Below, piece after piece: positions 33,254 to 43,759 of a stretch of DNA of 64,000 bases. Location: assembly GCA_964017235.1 (NCBI GenBank), contig OZ024934.1:88378706-88442705 (forward strand), in the 5' to 3' direction. Each line of letters begins with the position of its first letter. Position 1 is the first letter of the stretch. The stretch is from Sabellastarte sp. h YS-2021 (Eukaryota; Annelida; Polychaeta; Sabellida; Sabellidae). A program made the position numbers and the translations under genes. Under the pieces are notes generated by a model. It was given only the letters and a program-made list of their open reading frames with translations, did no database searches and was not told the origin of the DNA.

Positions 33254-34370
33254 CAGATTCAAATTTCTATTTAGAATTTGTAGCACGGTAAATGTAAATA
33301 AGAATGTCCATTTACAGGAATATTCACAGAGACATATATAACTGACAAAAATCCTGAAGGGAAAGACAAATCAGCACACAGTAAATTGCTTCTGAATGTA
33401 TTTATTACCAAGTAAACAATTGATATTTTCTTAACCTCAAAAGAGTCAAAATTCTTTTGTGGGAAATTCTGGAAGCGCTTCGATCAACTTCAATTTGTTA
33501 TTCAATAGCCACACACAATATACCCCATTTTCAGACGCTAAGCCTGCAATATCTATGTATTTACACTTTGGATAATCAAACAACAGTTTCTTCCACTTTT
33601 AGAAAAAATATGACCATTCACTTTTCCAAAAGAAAGCCTGGGCATTCATTATTTCCAATATCTCACAAGCCACTCATCAATTTGAACCAGCTGTTAATTT
33701 GCAATGCAAAAACAATAAATAAAAATGAATAATTTAAATGTTTTCTGCCAGGTTTTATTTGAATTAGGCCTTAATTTGGACATCAGCGATATTTTCAAAA
33801 TTTGCACTAGAAAGGGATATAAACCTGTAGCTCTAAATAACACTTATTTATTAAGTCCAATTTCATAAATGTACTCAAATGATCAAAATAAATTTATCTC
33901 TGAGGATTGAGGAAAAACTGCAATCATTTATTTACACGTGTGGAGTGATAAGACTAAACTTGTCTCAATTTTTTTTTTTTTTCAAACCCATTTGAGCGTT
34001 CCCTTTCATGTCTGAAGTACTGATTTTTGGGGCAACCTGATATATTAACCAAATAACAACTTAGATCTAGGCTGAAGGGCACACAAAGTATTGGAAAGCA
34101 GATTTCACAGGCCTTTGCACTTGTCAACATTCTAATAACTTCTCTTTCACCAAAACAAATATGAACAGGACCTGTATACCTGGAGAATATTATAGCCAAC
34201 GGTTTAAATTTACATTATTTTCAAAGAAGAATATTTGATGAGGTGAAGGTAAAACTAACAATAGGATTTATATACTTTTGAATTTCTCTACAAAGATTCC
34301 AGTTACAAGAAAAACTGTTGTATATTAAAATTTAATTTAAAATGAAGCAGTTGCTAATCAGTACAGTTAA
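33254..34370. other. Intron stretch with no recognised feature
   Basis: A good acceptor-like CCCTTCAG (minus strand, near 33355) precedes a 38-bp stretch ending at GTAAAT, but that length would break the reading frame, so it is not called. Nothing else was seen. Confidence 0.35.
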
Positions 34371-34376
34371 ACTTAC

Positions 34377-34442
34377 ACTGATGTAACAGCTGAAGAAAAG
34401 GTATTGCTCGTCAGATTATGGAAGGCATATGATCTGATGTTC
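34377..34442 (-). CDS. LRR gene exon 3, divergent first LRR
   Basis: 66 bp between TTTCAG and GTAAGT, phase 2 borders. Encodes NIRSYAFHNLTSNTFSSAVT and SV. The NxTF element fits the LRR C-terminal half but leucines are few, as is common for the first repeat. It directly follows the Cys-rich exon in the model. Confidence 0.7.
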
Positions 34443-34449
34443 CTGAAAC

Positions 34450-35150
34450 ACAATTTAATAATATTAATATTGATTTAACATTGAATCTGAAGCCAGAGAA
34501 AAGTTACAATTAAGTTCTCTGACTTTTTTTTTCATTTTTATATTCTAAAAGTGTCAAAAATCCCAGTCATATAAATTATTTAAAGATCAGTCCTTTTTTT
34601 GCTATTCTGTTGGTCACTAAACCATTAAAAAAATTCCTGGTGAAGCATACAACAAATCTGGTAAAAGTGTTGGTTGTTTTAAAAATGTTCAATATTTAGT
34701 ATCTTACAAAAAATCCATTTCCTATAATTATGGTTTCTTATATAAACATATCATTCCATATATTGCATAAAAATGGACTGAAATATAACAAAACCACCTA
34801 CCTGAATATTTTGTAATTCATAGACCTTGAAAGTAGAAACTAATCTAAAATTGTAGTAACTGACAACGACGCTACAATGTGACAGATGAATAAGCAAACT
34901 CACATCAAATTATTCCACAACTGGTTGATATGATTACCACTTGATGTGATCTAATTGCATTTACAGCTATATATATAGCAAGACCCCAAAGCTGAGATCT
35001 GACCTTCCTATTAAATTTATTTGGTTTAATGTCCTTACAAAATACTCCAAAAGTTGATGACTTATTCTATTTTAAACTTTTATAGCATTTCAAAGATGGG
35101 GCCCTAAGTGTTTCCCAACAAGACGGTAACAGTACTAGTATGTATAGGAC
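34450..35150. other. Intron stretch with no recognised feature
   Basis: A minus-strand block near 34800-34860 ends in a GTAGGT donor but gives a 58-bp exon that breaks frame. AT-rich, otherwise featureless. Confidence 0.35.
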
Positions 35151-35151
35151 A

Positions 35152-35196
35152 GGTGCGGATTCTACAATACTTAGATAAGGTGACCTTGAAATCTAA
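35152..35196. mobile_element. Left half of a MITE split by the Harbinger element
   Basis: ggattctacaatacttagat and the following bases match the left end of the MITE at 40727. The other half resumes at 40665, right after the Harbinger element, so the MITE was the insertion target. Confidence 0.7.
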
Positions 35197-35319
35197 GGCG
35201 GGTGTTCCACTGGAGCTGACCCTGCAACCGACCCTACGACTCTATGGTCAGTTGTTAAAGTCCTTTGATCATAGAAAAAAAGGCACGAAAATGCTGAGTC
35301 ATTTAAGAAGTCCCCGACA

Positions 35320-35500
35320 GGACGTTACACTTACAGACAGGACGTGATGACTACCCTGACAAGACGTAGGGTCTGAGACGTTTATTGCACAGTCATTCGT
35401 AGAAGTAGTACGACAAGCCCTGAACCCCTAACAGACAAGCCACATCACAAACAGACAAGCCGTAAAGACAAACAGACAAGCCAGGAGCATGTTCATGACC
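35320..35500 (+). repeat. Subterminal acagacaagcc repeat cluster, left end
   Basis: acagacaagcc or gacaggacgt variants recur about eight times within 180 bp. The complementary forms ggcttgtc and ggcctgtc recur at the right end (40085-40460). In Harbinger elements such subterminal repeats can bind the transposition proteins; that role is inference here. Confidence 0.6.
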
Positions 35501-35713
35501 CATGCCGACGGGACTGATTGATTTTGTGGGTCGGTATCTATGGTCAGGATCCAGAACCGGAATCCATATCACACTATATAAACCCCAATCACCAGGGATG
35601 TGCCACTCATTTCACACTGCAAAGATGACAGCAACACATCAAGATAAACTGTTGTGTTGGTGTTTTTGGTGAATATGTTATTTTTCATCATGATTTCAAG
35701 ACACAGAGGATAG

Positions 35714-37175
35714 CATAACCCAGCACCTGCCCAGCCAACACCACCACCACAGCTACAGCCCCCACCACGTAGAAGGAGGAAGCCACAGAACCCATGCGTT
35801 ATGCCCTGGATACTGCAGAGACAGGAGAGAGGATGCTACAGAACACTTTTGGATGAGCTAATCACAACTGACATACCAGGCTACAGAAACTTCACTAGGA
35901 TGCAACCAGCCTTTTTTGATTTAATTGAAAAAAGAATTTACCCCCGTCTGAGGAAGTTAACCACCAATTTCAGGAAGCCACTAGAAGTCATTTTGAAACC
36001 AGCAGTTACATTGAGACACTTATCCACAGGCGAAAGCTACACTTCACTGCAGTACCACTGGAGGGTTGAAAGGACCACCATTTGTAAATTTGTCCCCCAG
36101 GTCTGCAGAGCCATCTTAAAAGAATTTTAACATGAATATTTGATTTGTCCCACAGATCCTGAAGACTGGAGAACGATTGAGGAGAGGTTTAGAAACAGAT
36201 GGAATGTCCCCCATGCAGTAGGTGCACTAGATGGAAAACACATTGCTATGAAGAAGCGCAAGAAGTCAATCAGTGAATATTTCAACTACAAGGGTTACTT
36301 CTCTCTGGTACTGTTAGCCTTAGTCGACACTGAGTACAAGTTTCTGTGGGTCAATGTGGGGGCCAGTTGGTCATCATCTGATGTTCAGATATTCAACCAT
36401 AGCGAACTGAGAAGAAGAATTGAAAACGGAACCCTGGGACTACCACCACCAGAACCACTTGGACCTGGTGGGCCACATGTACACTACTTCCTTTTGGGGG
36501 ATGATGCCTTTGCCCTCATGCCTTGGTTGGTCAAGCCCTACAGCAGAAGACAATAGGGGTGGGACGAGTACAAATAATTCGGGTCGATTACTCGCAGATA
36601 AAAACTCGACTCGACATCGAGCACTCGCGAGGTTTAGTATCCACCTCAACAGGAAACGACATCCAATATGGCGGCTCCCGTAAACAAAAAAAATATAAAG
36701 GTAAAAGCTTTGAATCGCTTGAATTAGTTATTGTCAGCACATAATATCAATGACATTATGTTCAAAATGGTGGATTATGCGATTTAATGTAAGTAAGGTG
36801 TGGTATTTATGTTTTATTAACTAAAAAATGTTACCAGTTCTGTAGGTTGTTATATATACACGAGTATTCGACCTTGAGAATTGGGATCGAATTTTCGTGA
36901 AATTGCCCTCGCTCGTCGAGTGTCGACTGCTCGGTCGCACCCCTAGAAGACAACTGACCAGAGAAGAGACAATAGCCAACTACAGGATATCCAGGGGCAG
37001 GAGGGAGGTCGAGAATGCTTTTGGAATATTAGTGGGAAGGTTCAGGGTGCTGCTAACCACAATGGAGCAGAGGCCAAAAGCTGTGAGAGACATTATGTTA
37101 ACATGTGTGGTACTACATAACATGCTGAGAAGCCATCAGGGGGGGAGTAGGCAGACCACCCACTCCAGCAGTTGA
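35714..37175 (+). pseudogene. PIF/Harbinger DDE transposase, interrupted
   Basis: The frame is open from 35714 and reads a Pro-rich start, RRRRKPQNP, then the transposase with RNRWNVPHAVGALDGKHIAM (first catalytic Asp), NVGASWSSSDVQIFNHSELR (second Asp) and, after the insert, [20 protein letters not shown] (catalytic Glu). There is no ATG before 35801; an upstream exon may exist, or 35801 (MPWILQRQ) is the start. Two lesions are seen: an in-frame TAA at 36128-36130 and a 392-bp hAT MITE at 36554-36945 with its 8-bp duplication. The frame resumes in register after the insert. The enzyme would cut and paste the element together with its Myb-like partner. Confidence 0.88.
36554..36945 (+). mobile_element. 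392-bp hAT-type MITE nested in the transposase gene
   Basis: Flanked by perfect GAAGACAA duplications (36546-36553, 36946-36953), with the same ends and interior as 32855-33245. Removing the element and one duplication leaves the transposase frame continuous, which proves it is the later arrival. Confidence 0.93.
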
Positions 37176-37179
37176 CATA

Positions 37180-38147
37180 CAACCACAACAGAATGGCCAG
37201 GGGGAGCAGGGACAGTAAGCAAATTTTAGAAATCCATCGAGGGAGGCCAAACATCAAAGAGACCTACTGAGAGACTACTTCGATAACCTTGGGGTACTGG
37301 CTGGGCAGGAGGACAGAATTTAAAAAGACCTAGGGGAGAACAAGCTGTCATCTATAAGTCCTTTTAGGACTAATCAAATAATCCAAGAACTTTATTGTAA
37401 TGTTGTTAACGGTTTTCTGGTATCTGGAATATCGTTTCGTTTTGGTATAAAAAACGAAATCCGCAAAGAATATTTGGGAACTGGTTATTGAAGATATTAT
37501 TTTAGGCTTTTTAATGGCTGATACTTCATCAAAACGACAAAAAAAATATACATATTTGGTAAAAATGTGTCACGGTAACCGGTTTTGATTTCTGTAAACG
37601 ATGCCACCACTACTTTATTGCAAAAGTGTTACACAAACATTAAACCCAATTTTCAACCACTGTGATTCTAGTCAAAATTTTTTTTTAAAATCCCCATGAC
37701 AAACAAATATACTGAAGAATGTTACTTCAAAAGTTAAACACAATCTCATAGAGTCTGAAACCTAAGTCCTCAAATGTCAAAGTTCAAACCCCACACCCAC
37801 ATGAATTTAAATTGTTAAAAAAAAAAGAGAATTATTTCCCAAGCAAAAGGAATACTTTTTATCTAACATTTCTGAGTAACTTTGACCCACAAAAAAAAAA
37901 AAGATCATTAAAAATTTTGAAATTTAAAATTCAAAATAACACTCAATCAGGTGTTGCCCATAGGATAACATTAAAGTCAGTCTGTCAGTCACCCAGTTAT
38001 CAGTCATATCGTGGAATGTGTCTGGCACGTGAGGTGTTGGTTTGTAACACTGTCTGTTTGTCTGTCAGGTCATCAACACATCATTCCACTTTACATTTTT
38101 TTCTGCTGAATGTGTTTGAATTTCTTTGGGGTGGTTTGTGTGTATGC

Positions 38148-38180
<33 letters not shown>

Positions 38181-38630
38181 GGGGGGGGGGGGGGTGTTAT
38201 TTTTTTTTTCTGTGGTGTGTGATTTAATTTATTTTTTTAAAGTTTTTTATTCTTGCGTGTGTGTTTGAATTTTATGATTTGTGTAGAACATTCACTCACT
38301 CATTCACACAATTTTTTGTGTGTGTGTATTTGGGAGAAGTGTAAGTTTTGGATGGTGTGCTTTTTTTTTGCTTTTGGGGAACAAGCAGCTTAATAATTGT
38401 TTTGGGAAGACTCGGGTGGCCCTTATAAGGGCCTATTTCTGCGACTTAATGAAGGCTCATCTGCTTATTTGGGCTGACTGCTGGCTGGGAGGCTTTGACT
38501 GTTCTTGCTGAGTGGTAGATGGCACAGGTGACGGTGCTGGTTGACGTTGAGAGGGTGAAAATGGTTGTGGTGTGTTGATCTGATGGTACTAAAGTACGCT
38601 TGGAATGTTTCCAAACAGATGTGACAATTC
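37180..38630. other. Harbinger interior without ORF, with homopolymer tracts
   Basis: Includes a T-run of about 28 followed by a G-run of about 13 (38152-38193) and further T-rich tracts. No coding signal was recognised; it is the 3' region of the transposase transcript. Confidence 0.5.
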
Positions 38631-38649
38631 AGAAGTGGTGTTGACTTTC

Positions 38650-38990
38650 TTACAATAGGTAAGACACTGGCTGTGCTGACGCTGGCCTCGGTGGTTGCTG
38701 TACTTTGCCAATCACTGTAGCGGGTTGTGGTGCTGTTATCTGAGTAGGCTGCACAAGTGGTGCTAAGACAGGTTGAGTATCCAGTATCGTTCGTATGTAT
38801 TCACATCCTGCTGTGGCCTGTGTTGCTTCTGGAAGTTGAAATTTGGTGACCTGTTGAGGTGTTGTGACCTGTATCTTGGGTCCTTCGGCCTTGTACTGTA
38901 TTCCACTAAGAAGTTTCACTGTCTCATGCCTGAAGGTCAAAAAGTCTCGCTCCTAAAGTTGTTCAATCTCGGAGTGGAGATAGTTGCAGA
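38650..38990 (-). CDS. Probable C-terminal part of the Harbinger MADF/Myb-like protein
   Basis: A minus-strand open frame reads FLTFRHETVKLLSGIQYKAE, an amphipathic helix like the C-terminal motif of Harbinger accessory proteins, then a Pro/Gln-rich tail (QPTQITAPQPATVIGKVQQP). It is separated from the MADF-coding exon at 39166 by a stop, so an intron or mutation must lie between. The link is inference from order and strand. Confidence 0.5.
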
Positions 38991-39165
38991 ATGACTGTCT
39001 TGGACTTGAAGTGCACCCAAAAAACTAGAAATCATTGACCTCATCTGCTGGAACTGATCTGAAACTGGATCTTCAGCAGTGGTATTGGCGACAGCAGCTA
39101 GTCAGTGTGAAGGGCTTGTGGTTGACGGCTGATATCATACTGATTTCAATCTCAGATTCAGTCTC

Positions 39166-39558
39166 TCATGAAGTATCCAAAACTGAAGCTGTGGCTGTGG
39201 CCGCTGAAGGTTTCAGTGGTGACTTGAACGCAGAAGACTTAGACACTCCCTTCCTTCTGATGTGACCTCGTAGAAAGCTAAAACTGTCATTCAACCAGGT
39301 CTGTCTTTCGGTGCTCCTTGCTGTAGCTTGTCCTGACTTCGTCTGTGTGAGCTTGCCATATCTGGTATGTTGAGTCTCGAACCACTTCTTGAAAGTGTTG
39401 ACAGTTAAGTTCCTGGAAGCTACTAGTCTCTCCCAAAGTCCTTCCTTCCTCTGCTTGTTTTTGGACTTCTGGCGAGTCTTGTCGAACAGTTCCTTGTGCT
39501 GTTTAACAAACTCCACAATGGCTTCTTCATCAGAATCACTCAGGAAAATAGACTTCAT
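39166..39558 (-). CDS. MADF/Myb-like DNA-binding protein of the Harbinger element
   Basis: 130 aa from the first ATG. Residues ~8-65 form a helix-rich MADF/SANT-like domain: DEEAIVEFVKQHKELFDKTR, KEGLWERLVASRNLTVNTFK, KKWFETQHTRYGKL. A basic tail follows. The frame is open further upstream (RPQTDTDTDVESTKSRKKG), so the true start is earlier, perhaps in an exon beginning MSRSRRKKIEVPTDS at about 39826. In this family the protein binds subterminal DNA and helps bring the transposase into the nucleus. It is transcribed toward the transposase gene (convergent). Confidence 0.75.
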   Translation of the reverse strand: MKSIFLSDSDEEAIVEFVKQHKELFDKTRQKSKNKQRKEGLWERLVASRNLTVNTFKKWFETQHTRYGKLTQTKSGQATARSTERQTWLNDSFSFLRGHIRRKGVSKSSAFKSPLKPSAATATASVLDTS

Positions 39559-40084
39559 TTGCCCCTTCTTTCTGGATTTAGTGGATTCTACATCAGTATC
39601 TGTGTCTGTTTGAGGTCGCTTTTCTGTTCTTTCCTGTCTCTTCCATTTGCTCGGTCCCTTCCATCCTCTCTCTTCCCAACCTCTCTATGTCCCTCTCCTG
39701 TTTTTGCCTCTCTCTTTCCTCTCTCTCTCTTCATCTTCTCTCTATATTCCGAGCAGTATCTCCTAACTCAAACTGTGGTTGAGAATCTGTAGGTACTTCA
39801 ATCTTTTTCCTTCTGCTCCTTGACATGATGTCAAATTACATGTACAGCTTCTTTAAAAAACAAAAACTTAAATGTGAAACCTCAAGAGAACAGATTTCAC
39901 TCCCAGCCAGTCCAGCTTAGCTCAAGACTTAAGCTAATTTACAAAAAAAAAATGAAAACTTAAAAACTCAAAAGCTGCACACCTCGTCTCTCGACAGTCA
40001 AAGCCCAAATGAATGAAGTGCATTTGCCGACTGGCCCTTTTATAGACACAGATTTTGAAACCCACAGGCTGTAAGACAAAAAAT

Positions 40085-40460
40085 TATTGCTGGCCTGTCG
40101 GTTACACCTCACGGCTTGTCACTGTAACTGGCCCATCGGTTGCTGTTTACGGCTTATCTGTTTCGCTTTAAGGATTGTCGGTTATAAAAATTCCCCACTC
40201 TAGGACCCAGATATGAAAAGTTACCAACTGGCCTGGAAAATTTACAGGCCTGTCAGGAACATTTACAGACAGGCCGGCTAAACTTACCGACTGTACAGTT
40301 ATTTCTCCCACACAGTCTGTCTTTATGTACAGTCTGGAACTCCATTTTTATTTTTTATTTTTTTTTTTTTTTTTGGACAAGCCGGATACATGATACAGAC
40401 AGGCCTGTTACATTAACCAACAAGGCAGGAAGTGTAACTGACAGGCCGTTAATTAACTGA
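40085..40460 (-). repeat. Subterminal ggcctgtc/ggcttgtc repeat cluster, right end
   Basis: ggcctgtcggttac, ggcttgtcactgtaac, acagacaggccgg, acaagccgg and gacaggccg recur about ten times, in both orientations but mostly complementary to the left cluster at 35320-35500. It also contains a T20 run. Confidence 0.6.
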
Positions 40461-40664
40461 CAGGTCTGTTGCTAGGTGGATCAAATAAGGGTCTGTAACA
40501 AGGGTCGGAAACAGTCGTACAAATATCAAACATGTTTGATATTTCAGACTCTTGCACATAAGCCTGGAAACTACAAAAGACCCTCAACCGAAAATGTAAA
40601 CATTGGTCCCGACTCTCAAAAAAGACATAGTTACTGACCAATCAGCTCAACTGGAACACCCACA

Positions 40665-40724
40665 TAAGAAAAACTTGAATTCTAAGTTAGATATTGTCTT
40701 AAGTAATGTTCTAGAATACGGCCT
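40665..40724. mobile_element. Right half of the MITE split by the Harbinger element
   Basis: cttgaattctaagttagata and the end tctagaatacggcct are the reverse complement of the left-end style of the MITE at 40727. It pairs with the half at 35152-35196. Confidence 0.7.
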
Positions 40725-40726
40725 CT

Positions 40727-41284
40727 GGGGCCGTATTCTTCAACAATACTTAGCTAAGGTCACCTTAGATCCAAGTTAGGAATGGTTTTGTACTTACCTA
40801 AGTATTACTTGGATTTCGTATTCATGAACCTCTACTTTGTTAAGTATTACTTAGATTCTAAGTTAGGAAAACTCCCTTTACTTTGTACTGTAACTGTTAA
40901 CATGGGAACCAGTATATCTAAGTTAGGAAGAGTCTTATTCCACAATAATTCTTACATAAGGTCTACTTTGTTTTTTACTAATTCACCTGCTTTGTTAAAA
41001 ATGGTGAAAAAGCTCATTTTCTTGAAGGAAAATGCTGTTTTTAATATTGTGTCACAGTTTAATATCAATAAAACACAAGATTCTCTGCAATAACTGCATA
41101 TTTTAAAAACATTCCATCATCTAAGGTGCCTTTGCAGATAACTTGAAATCTAAGTAGAGGTCTAAGGTGACCTTAGAGTTAGGAACGTTGATGAATACCA
41201 TTTTATTCTAAGTTAGTAAAAGCTTAAGAAAAACTTAAAATCCGAGTTAGGAACAGTCTAAGTATTGTTGAAGAATACGGCCCC
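40727..41284. mobile_element. 558-bp MITE, TIR ggggccgtattcttcaacaa
   Basis: About 28-bp near-perfect terminal inverted repeats (ggggccgtattcttcaacaa plus tacttag). taagttagg/cctaagt motifs fill the arms. No ORF. It abuts the right half of the split copy of the same family. Confidence 0.85.
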
Positions 41285-41475
41285 AGGTCTGGAAGTGACT
41301 ATGACGTACGTAAAGAAAAAAGACTGTTTCAAACATATTTGATATTTTGCCCATCCACCACAAGCTGGGAAATCAAAATCGACCCTAGCCTACTCTGTAA
41401 CCATTGCTCCCGACCCTCGAAAAATCCACAGTTACCGACAAGACAGCCCCAGTGGAACACCCCCATTAGCTGCAA
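41285..41475. mobile_element. Harbinger right-end fragment
   Basis: Parallels 40497-40664: tcaaacatatttgatatttt, gaccctagcc, gttaccgacaag and the tip ccagtggaacaccc, followed by TTA. No matching left end is visible nearby, so it is truncated. Confidence 0.65.
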
Positions 41476-41479
41476 AAAA

Positions 41480-43068
41480 CGTGACCGTTTCTTGACGTCA
41501 TAGCAACACCACACGCAGCCAAACAGGTTCGAAAGACGAACGTAAGCTCACAATATTAAATTAACGGACATAAACTTCTAATTCAAGTCCTGTTTCAGTG
41601 TAATTCCATATTCGTTCCATTATAAGCACTTCTGTGGCATATTTGGAATAAACCCCAGTCAACACATGCATGTGACGTCATGATGACCAGGGCGACGTTC
41701 ACTTTAAAGTGATTAGATTAACAGTAGATTCCCGGAAAAAAATTATAAAGGCGGTGGAAGGGATTATAACAGAAGCATACGAGTGTTAAAGGAATAACTG
41801 AGCAATAAAAATAGACACTTCCTGTGCATTGTATGTTACAGTAAGTGAGCAATTGATTTTTAAGATAATCCCAGATAGCACGTTGGCCCAATGTCAGTCC
41901 AACGTTGGCAACCACTGTGGGCCCAAGAGGTTTTTTTTTATTGTGGATTTATAATATTTTATTATTTTTTAAACTTGTTTAATAGTGAGTAAAAATGGTG
42001 GCTCATTGAAATCTGATTATGAAACACACTATTATAAATGATTATATTCATTACCTTTGGCCATATTCCCTAGCTGTTACTATTGCTCAATGCCAATTTG
42101 AATAAAAATCCACTGTTTGTCCAATGTTGGCCCAACAGAGGTCAAATCTAAGGATATGCAGCTGGACAGTGTCCATAAAGCCATTGGACTGATGGTGGGA
42201 AAATGTGCCAACCATGAAAACAATAGGCAACATCAGTCTGACGGTAGATTAATGATGTCAAGGAATAAGATTATCTGTATTGTTGTGATGCAGAGTTAAT
42301 ACATTATGGACACTCTTATGTTCCATTAAAACCCACATATTCAGTAGTATTTTAACTATAGCTTCTGTGGAGGCTTCTGATTTGCTTGGCAAGGGATTTT
42401 AGACAGAAGATAAACAGACTTTCTCATTCACTGATATTTAGTATAACTGCAGAGCCAAAGTGTGATGAGTTATACTGTGTCTGAAACTTTACTTTAAAAA
42501 CGACCATATCAAAATACTGACAATTAGATCATGAACTTTTAACATTTGTTAAGTTGTTAAACATAATTGTCATTGCTCTTGCAGGTTAACCACATTTTTT
42601 ATCTCCCGTGAGCAAAAGGCCTTGGTTGGGAGATTATAAAACACTTTCCTGCGTATGTGCATGCATCCATTTGTCATACCTTTACATAAATCTTTATATA
42701 TCACATTCATTTATGAAGATATTTTTTACAGAAATGGAAAAAATAAGCTTATTTTACATGATTTCTATCAATTCTATGTGGATATCTTCACTGAATTTTC
42801 AGCGAATATTTATGGCTATGAAAAAAAACATGTCTGTAAAAAATGTTGGCCTCATTTTAAAAAATAGCTGCCATATCCAGTTTTTCAAAATTAGTAAAAT
42901 CTTCTAAAACTTAAAATATTGCACTTAGCTTCATCAGATTTGCACAAAATGTATGTGGCTAGGAAAGCCATCCACATATCAGGACTGACAAATTTTTCAA
43001 CGTTACTTAAAAAAGGAAAATGAATGTAGTTTAAGAATGACAAGTAGAGAGAAAAAATGTTGTAACTA
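41480..43068. other. Intron between LRR exons 2 and 3: ccaacgttgg motif repeats, otherwise featureless
   Basis: cacgttggcccaatgtcagt and ccaacgttggcaacca (41880-41925) and ccaatgttggcccaacagag (about 42121-42140) bracket ~200 bp. Such ccaacgttgg-rich ends occur on repeats in many marine animals. No coding signal was recognised. Confidence 0.4.
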
Positions 43069-43073
43069 CTTAC

Positions 43074-43242
43074 ACTTCTGGGCCTGTGCATCCTTTGACA
43101 GTCATGCCACCATACTCCGTTGATTCATCACAAAAACAGCCTCCATCACAAGAGCGGCCAGAGTAGCTGTCGGAGGAGAGATGGTAATTCTCATATATTG
43201 TGGAACCAGCTGTAGACCATAGACCATGCCAGAACTCTTCAC
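43074..43242 (-). CDS. LRR gene exon 2, cysteine-rich segment
   Basis: 169 bp between CTGACAG and GTAAGT. It starts with two bases completing a Gly codon from exon 1 and ends in phase 2. Encodes EEFWHGLWSTAGSTIYENYH, then SGRSCDGGCFCDES and KGCTGPEV. The CxxxCxCD spacing recalls part of a somatomedin-B-like knot, but too few cysteines are present to claim that fold. Lies just N-terminal to the LRRs, where a Cys cap is expected. Confidence 0.78.
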
Positions 43243-43605
43243 CTGTCAGTCAATATAAAATGTACAAATATCAAAATCAAAAGTTATTGTACAAATATAC
43301 CACTAGTTTTCCTATCCAGAGAATATAGCCTAAAAGTGCTTTAAATATTGTTTTTTGACAAAACTTTATGAACATTATAATACTCTAAAATGTAAATCTT
43401 TGTCAGCTTGACAAACATATATGTGGAAGTCTATTAATAAAGCATTGAAAAAATGGGCCCATCTCTGCATATCTGGCATGATTAATTAGGCATTAATATA
43501 AAACACGATAGAACTCTTTTAGTATCATAATCAGAATATGTTAAATGCTATGCAAAAGCGTAATAACATTTACAGTTAGTCATGAGATATTCTAACAATA
43601 CATAC

Positions 43606-43753
43606 CTGCTTCGTATATGGTCAGTCCATCATCCTGGTACCTGTCATTCCAGTAAGTGGCACCTTTCCAGCAGCAACCATCGACAAGTAAAAACGGTGGA
43701 CGTACACATAGCCAGATTATCAACAGACGCAGGACATGTGACAGTGACGTCAT
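43606..43753 (-). CDS. LRR gene exon 1: start codon and signal peptide
   Basis: 148 coding bases from ATG at 43753 to a GTATGT donor, phase 1. The N-terminus MTSLSHVLRLLIIWLCVRPP is a clear signal peptide (h-region LLIIWLCV). The mature part has a CC pair followed by WKGATYWNDRYQDDGL. This ATG was chosen because a signal peptide follows at once and the frame continues into exon 2. No TATA box or CpG island was recognised upstream, so the promoter is not called. Confidence 0.82.
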
Positions 43754-43759
43754 TGCGCA

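Larger units (their letters stand above)
35197..40664. mobile_element. PIF/Harbinger DNA transposon, 5.5 kb
   Basis: The terminal inverted repeats share gggtgttcca..gagctga (18 of 20 bases alike) and are flanked by TAA (35194-35196, 40665-40667), the usual target of this superfamily. Inside are a DDE transposase on the plus strand and a MADF/Myb-like protein on the minus strand, the two-gene set typical of Harbinger elements. Subterminal zones are rich in acagacaagcc-type repeats. A hAT MITE sits in the transposase gene and an in-frame stop lies in it, so this copy is inactive. Confidence 0.88.
705..43753 (-). other. Span of a multi-exon leucine-rich-repeat gene (5' end in window, 3' end beyond left edge)
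   Basis: Thirteen exons were found by reading the minus strand for AG/GTAAGT-type borders around LRR-coding blocks. In order they are 43753-43606, 43242-43074, 34442-34377, 30120-30046, 24767-24702, 18851-18774, 18014-17946, 17088-17017, 15860-15780, 14766-14695, 6972-6901, 1516-1286 and 836-705. Exon 1 ends in phase 1 and exon 2 starts with the matching two bases. Every later junction splits a codon after base 2, and the joined frame is open throughout. The product is a signal peptide, a Cys-rich segment and about 11-13 LRRs, so it is secreted or the ectodomain of a membrane receptor. Single-LRR exons with phase-2 introns are known in LGR/glycoprotein-hormone receptors; that assignment is inference. 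The introns are full of transposons. Missed exons are possible, especially between exons 2 and 3 (8.6 kb). Confidence 0.8.

Noticed and set aside
33317..33354. 38-bp candidate exon between CCCTTCAG and GTAAAT
   Set aside because: Not a multiple of three, so it would shift the frame between exons 3 and 4.
34803..34862. Candidate extra LRR exon before GTAGGT
   Set aside because: Length 58 bp would break the otherwise constant codon phase, and leucine spacing is poor.
37812..38222. 136-codon plus frame ending in FFFFFFF-GGGGG
   Set aside because: Driven by poly-T and poly-G tracts within the Harbinger interior.
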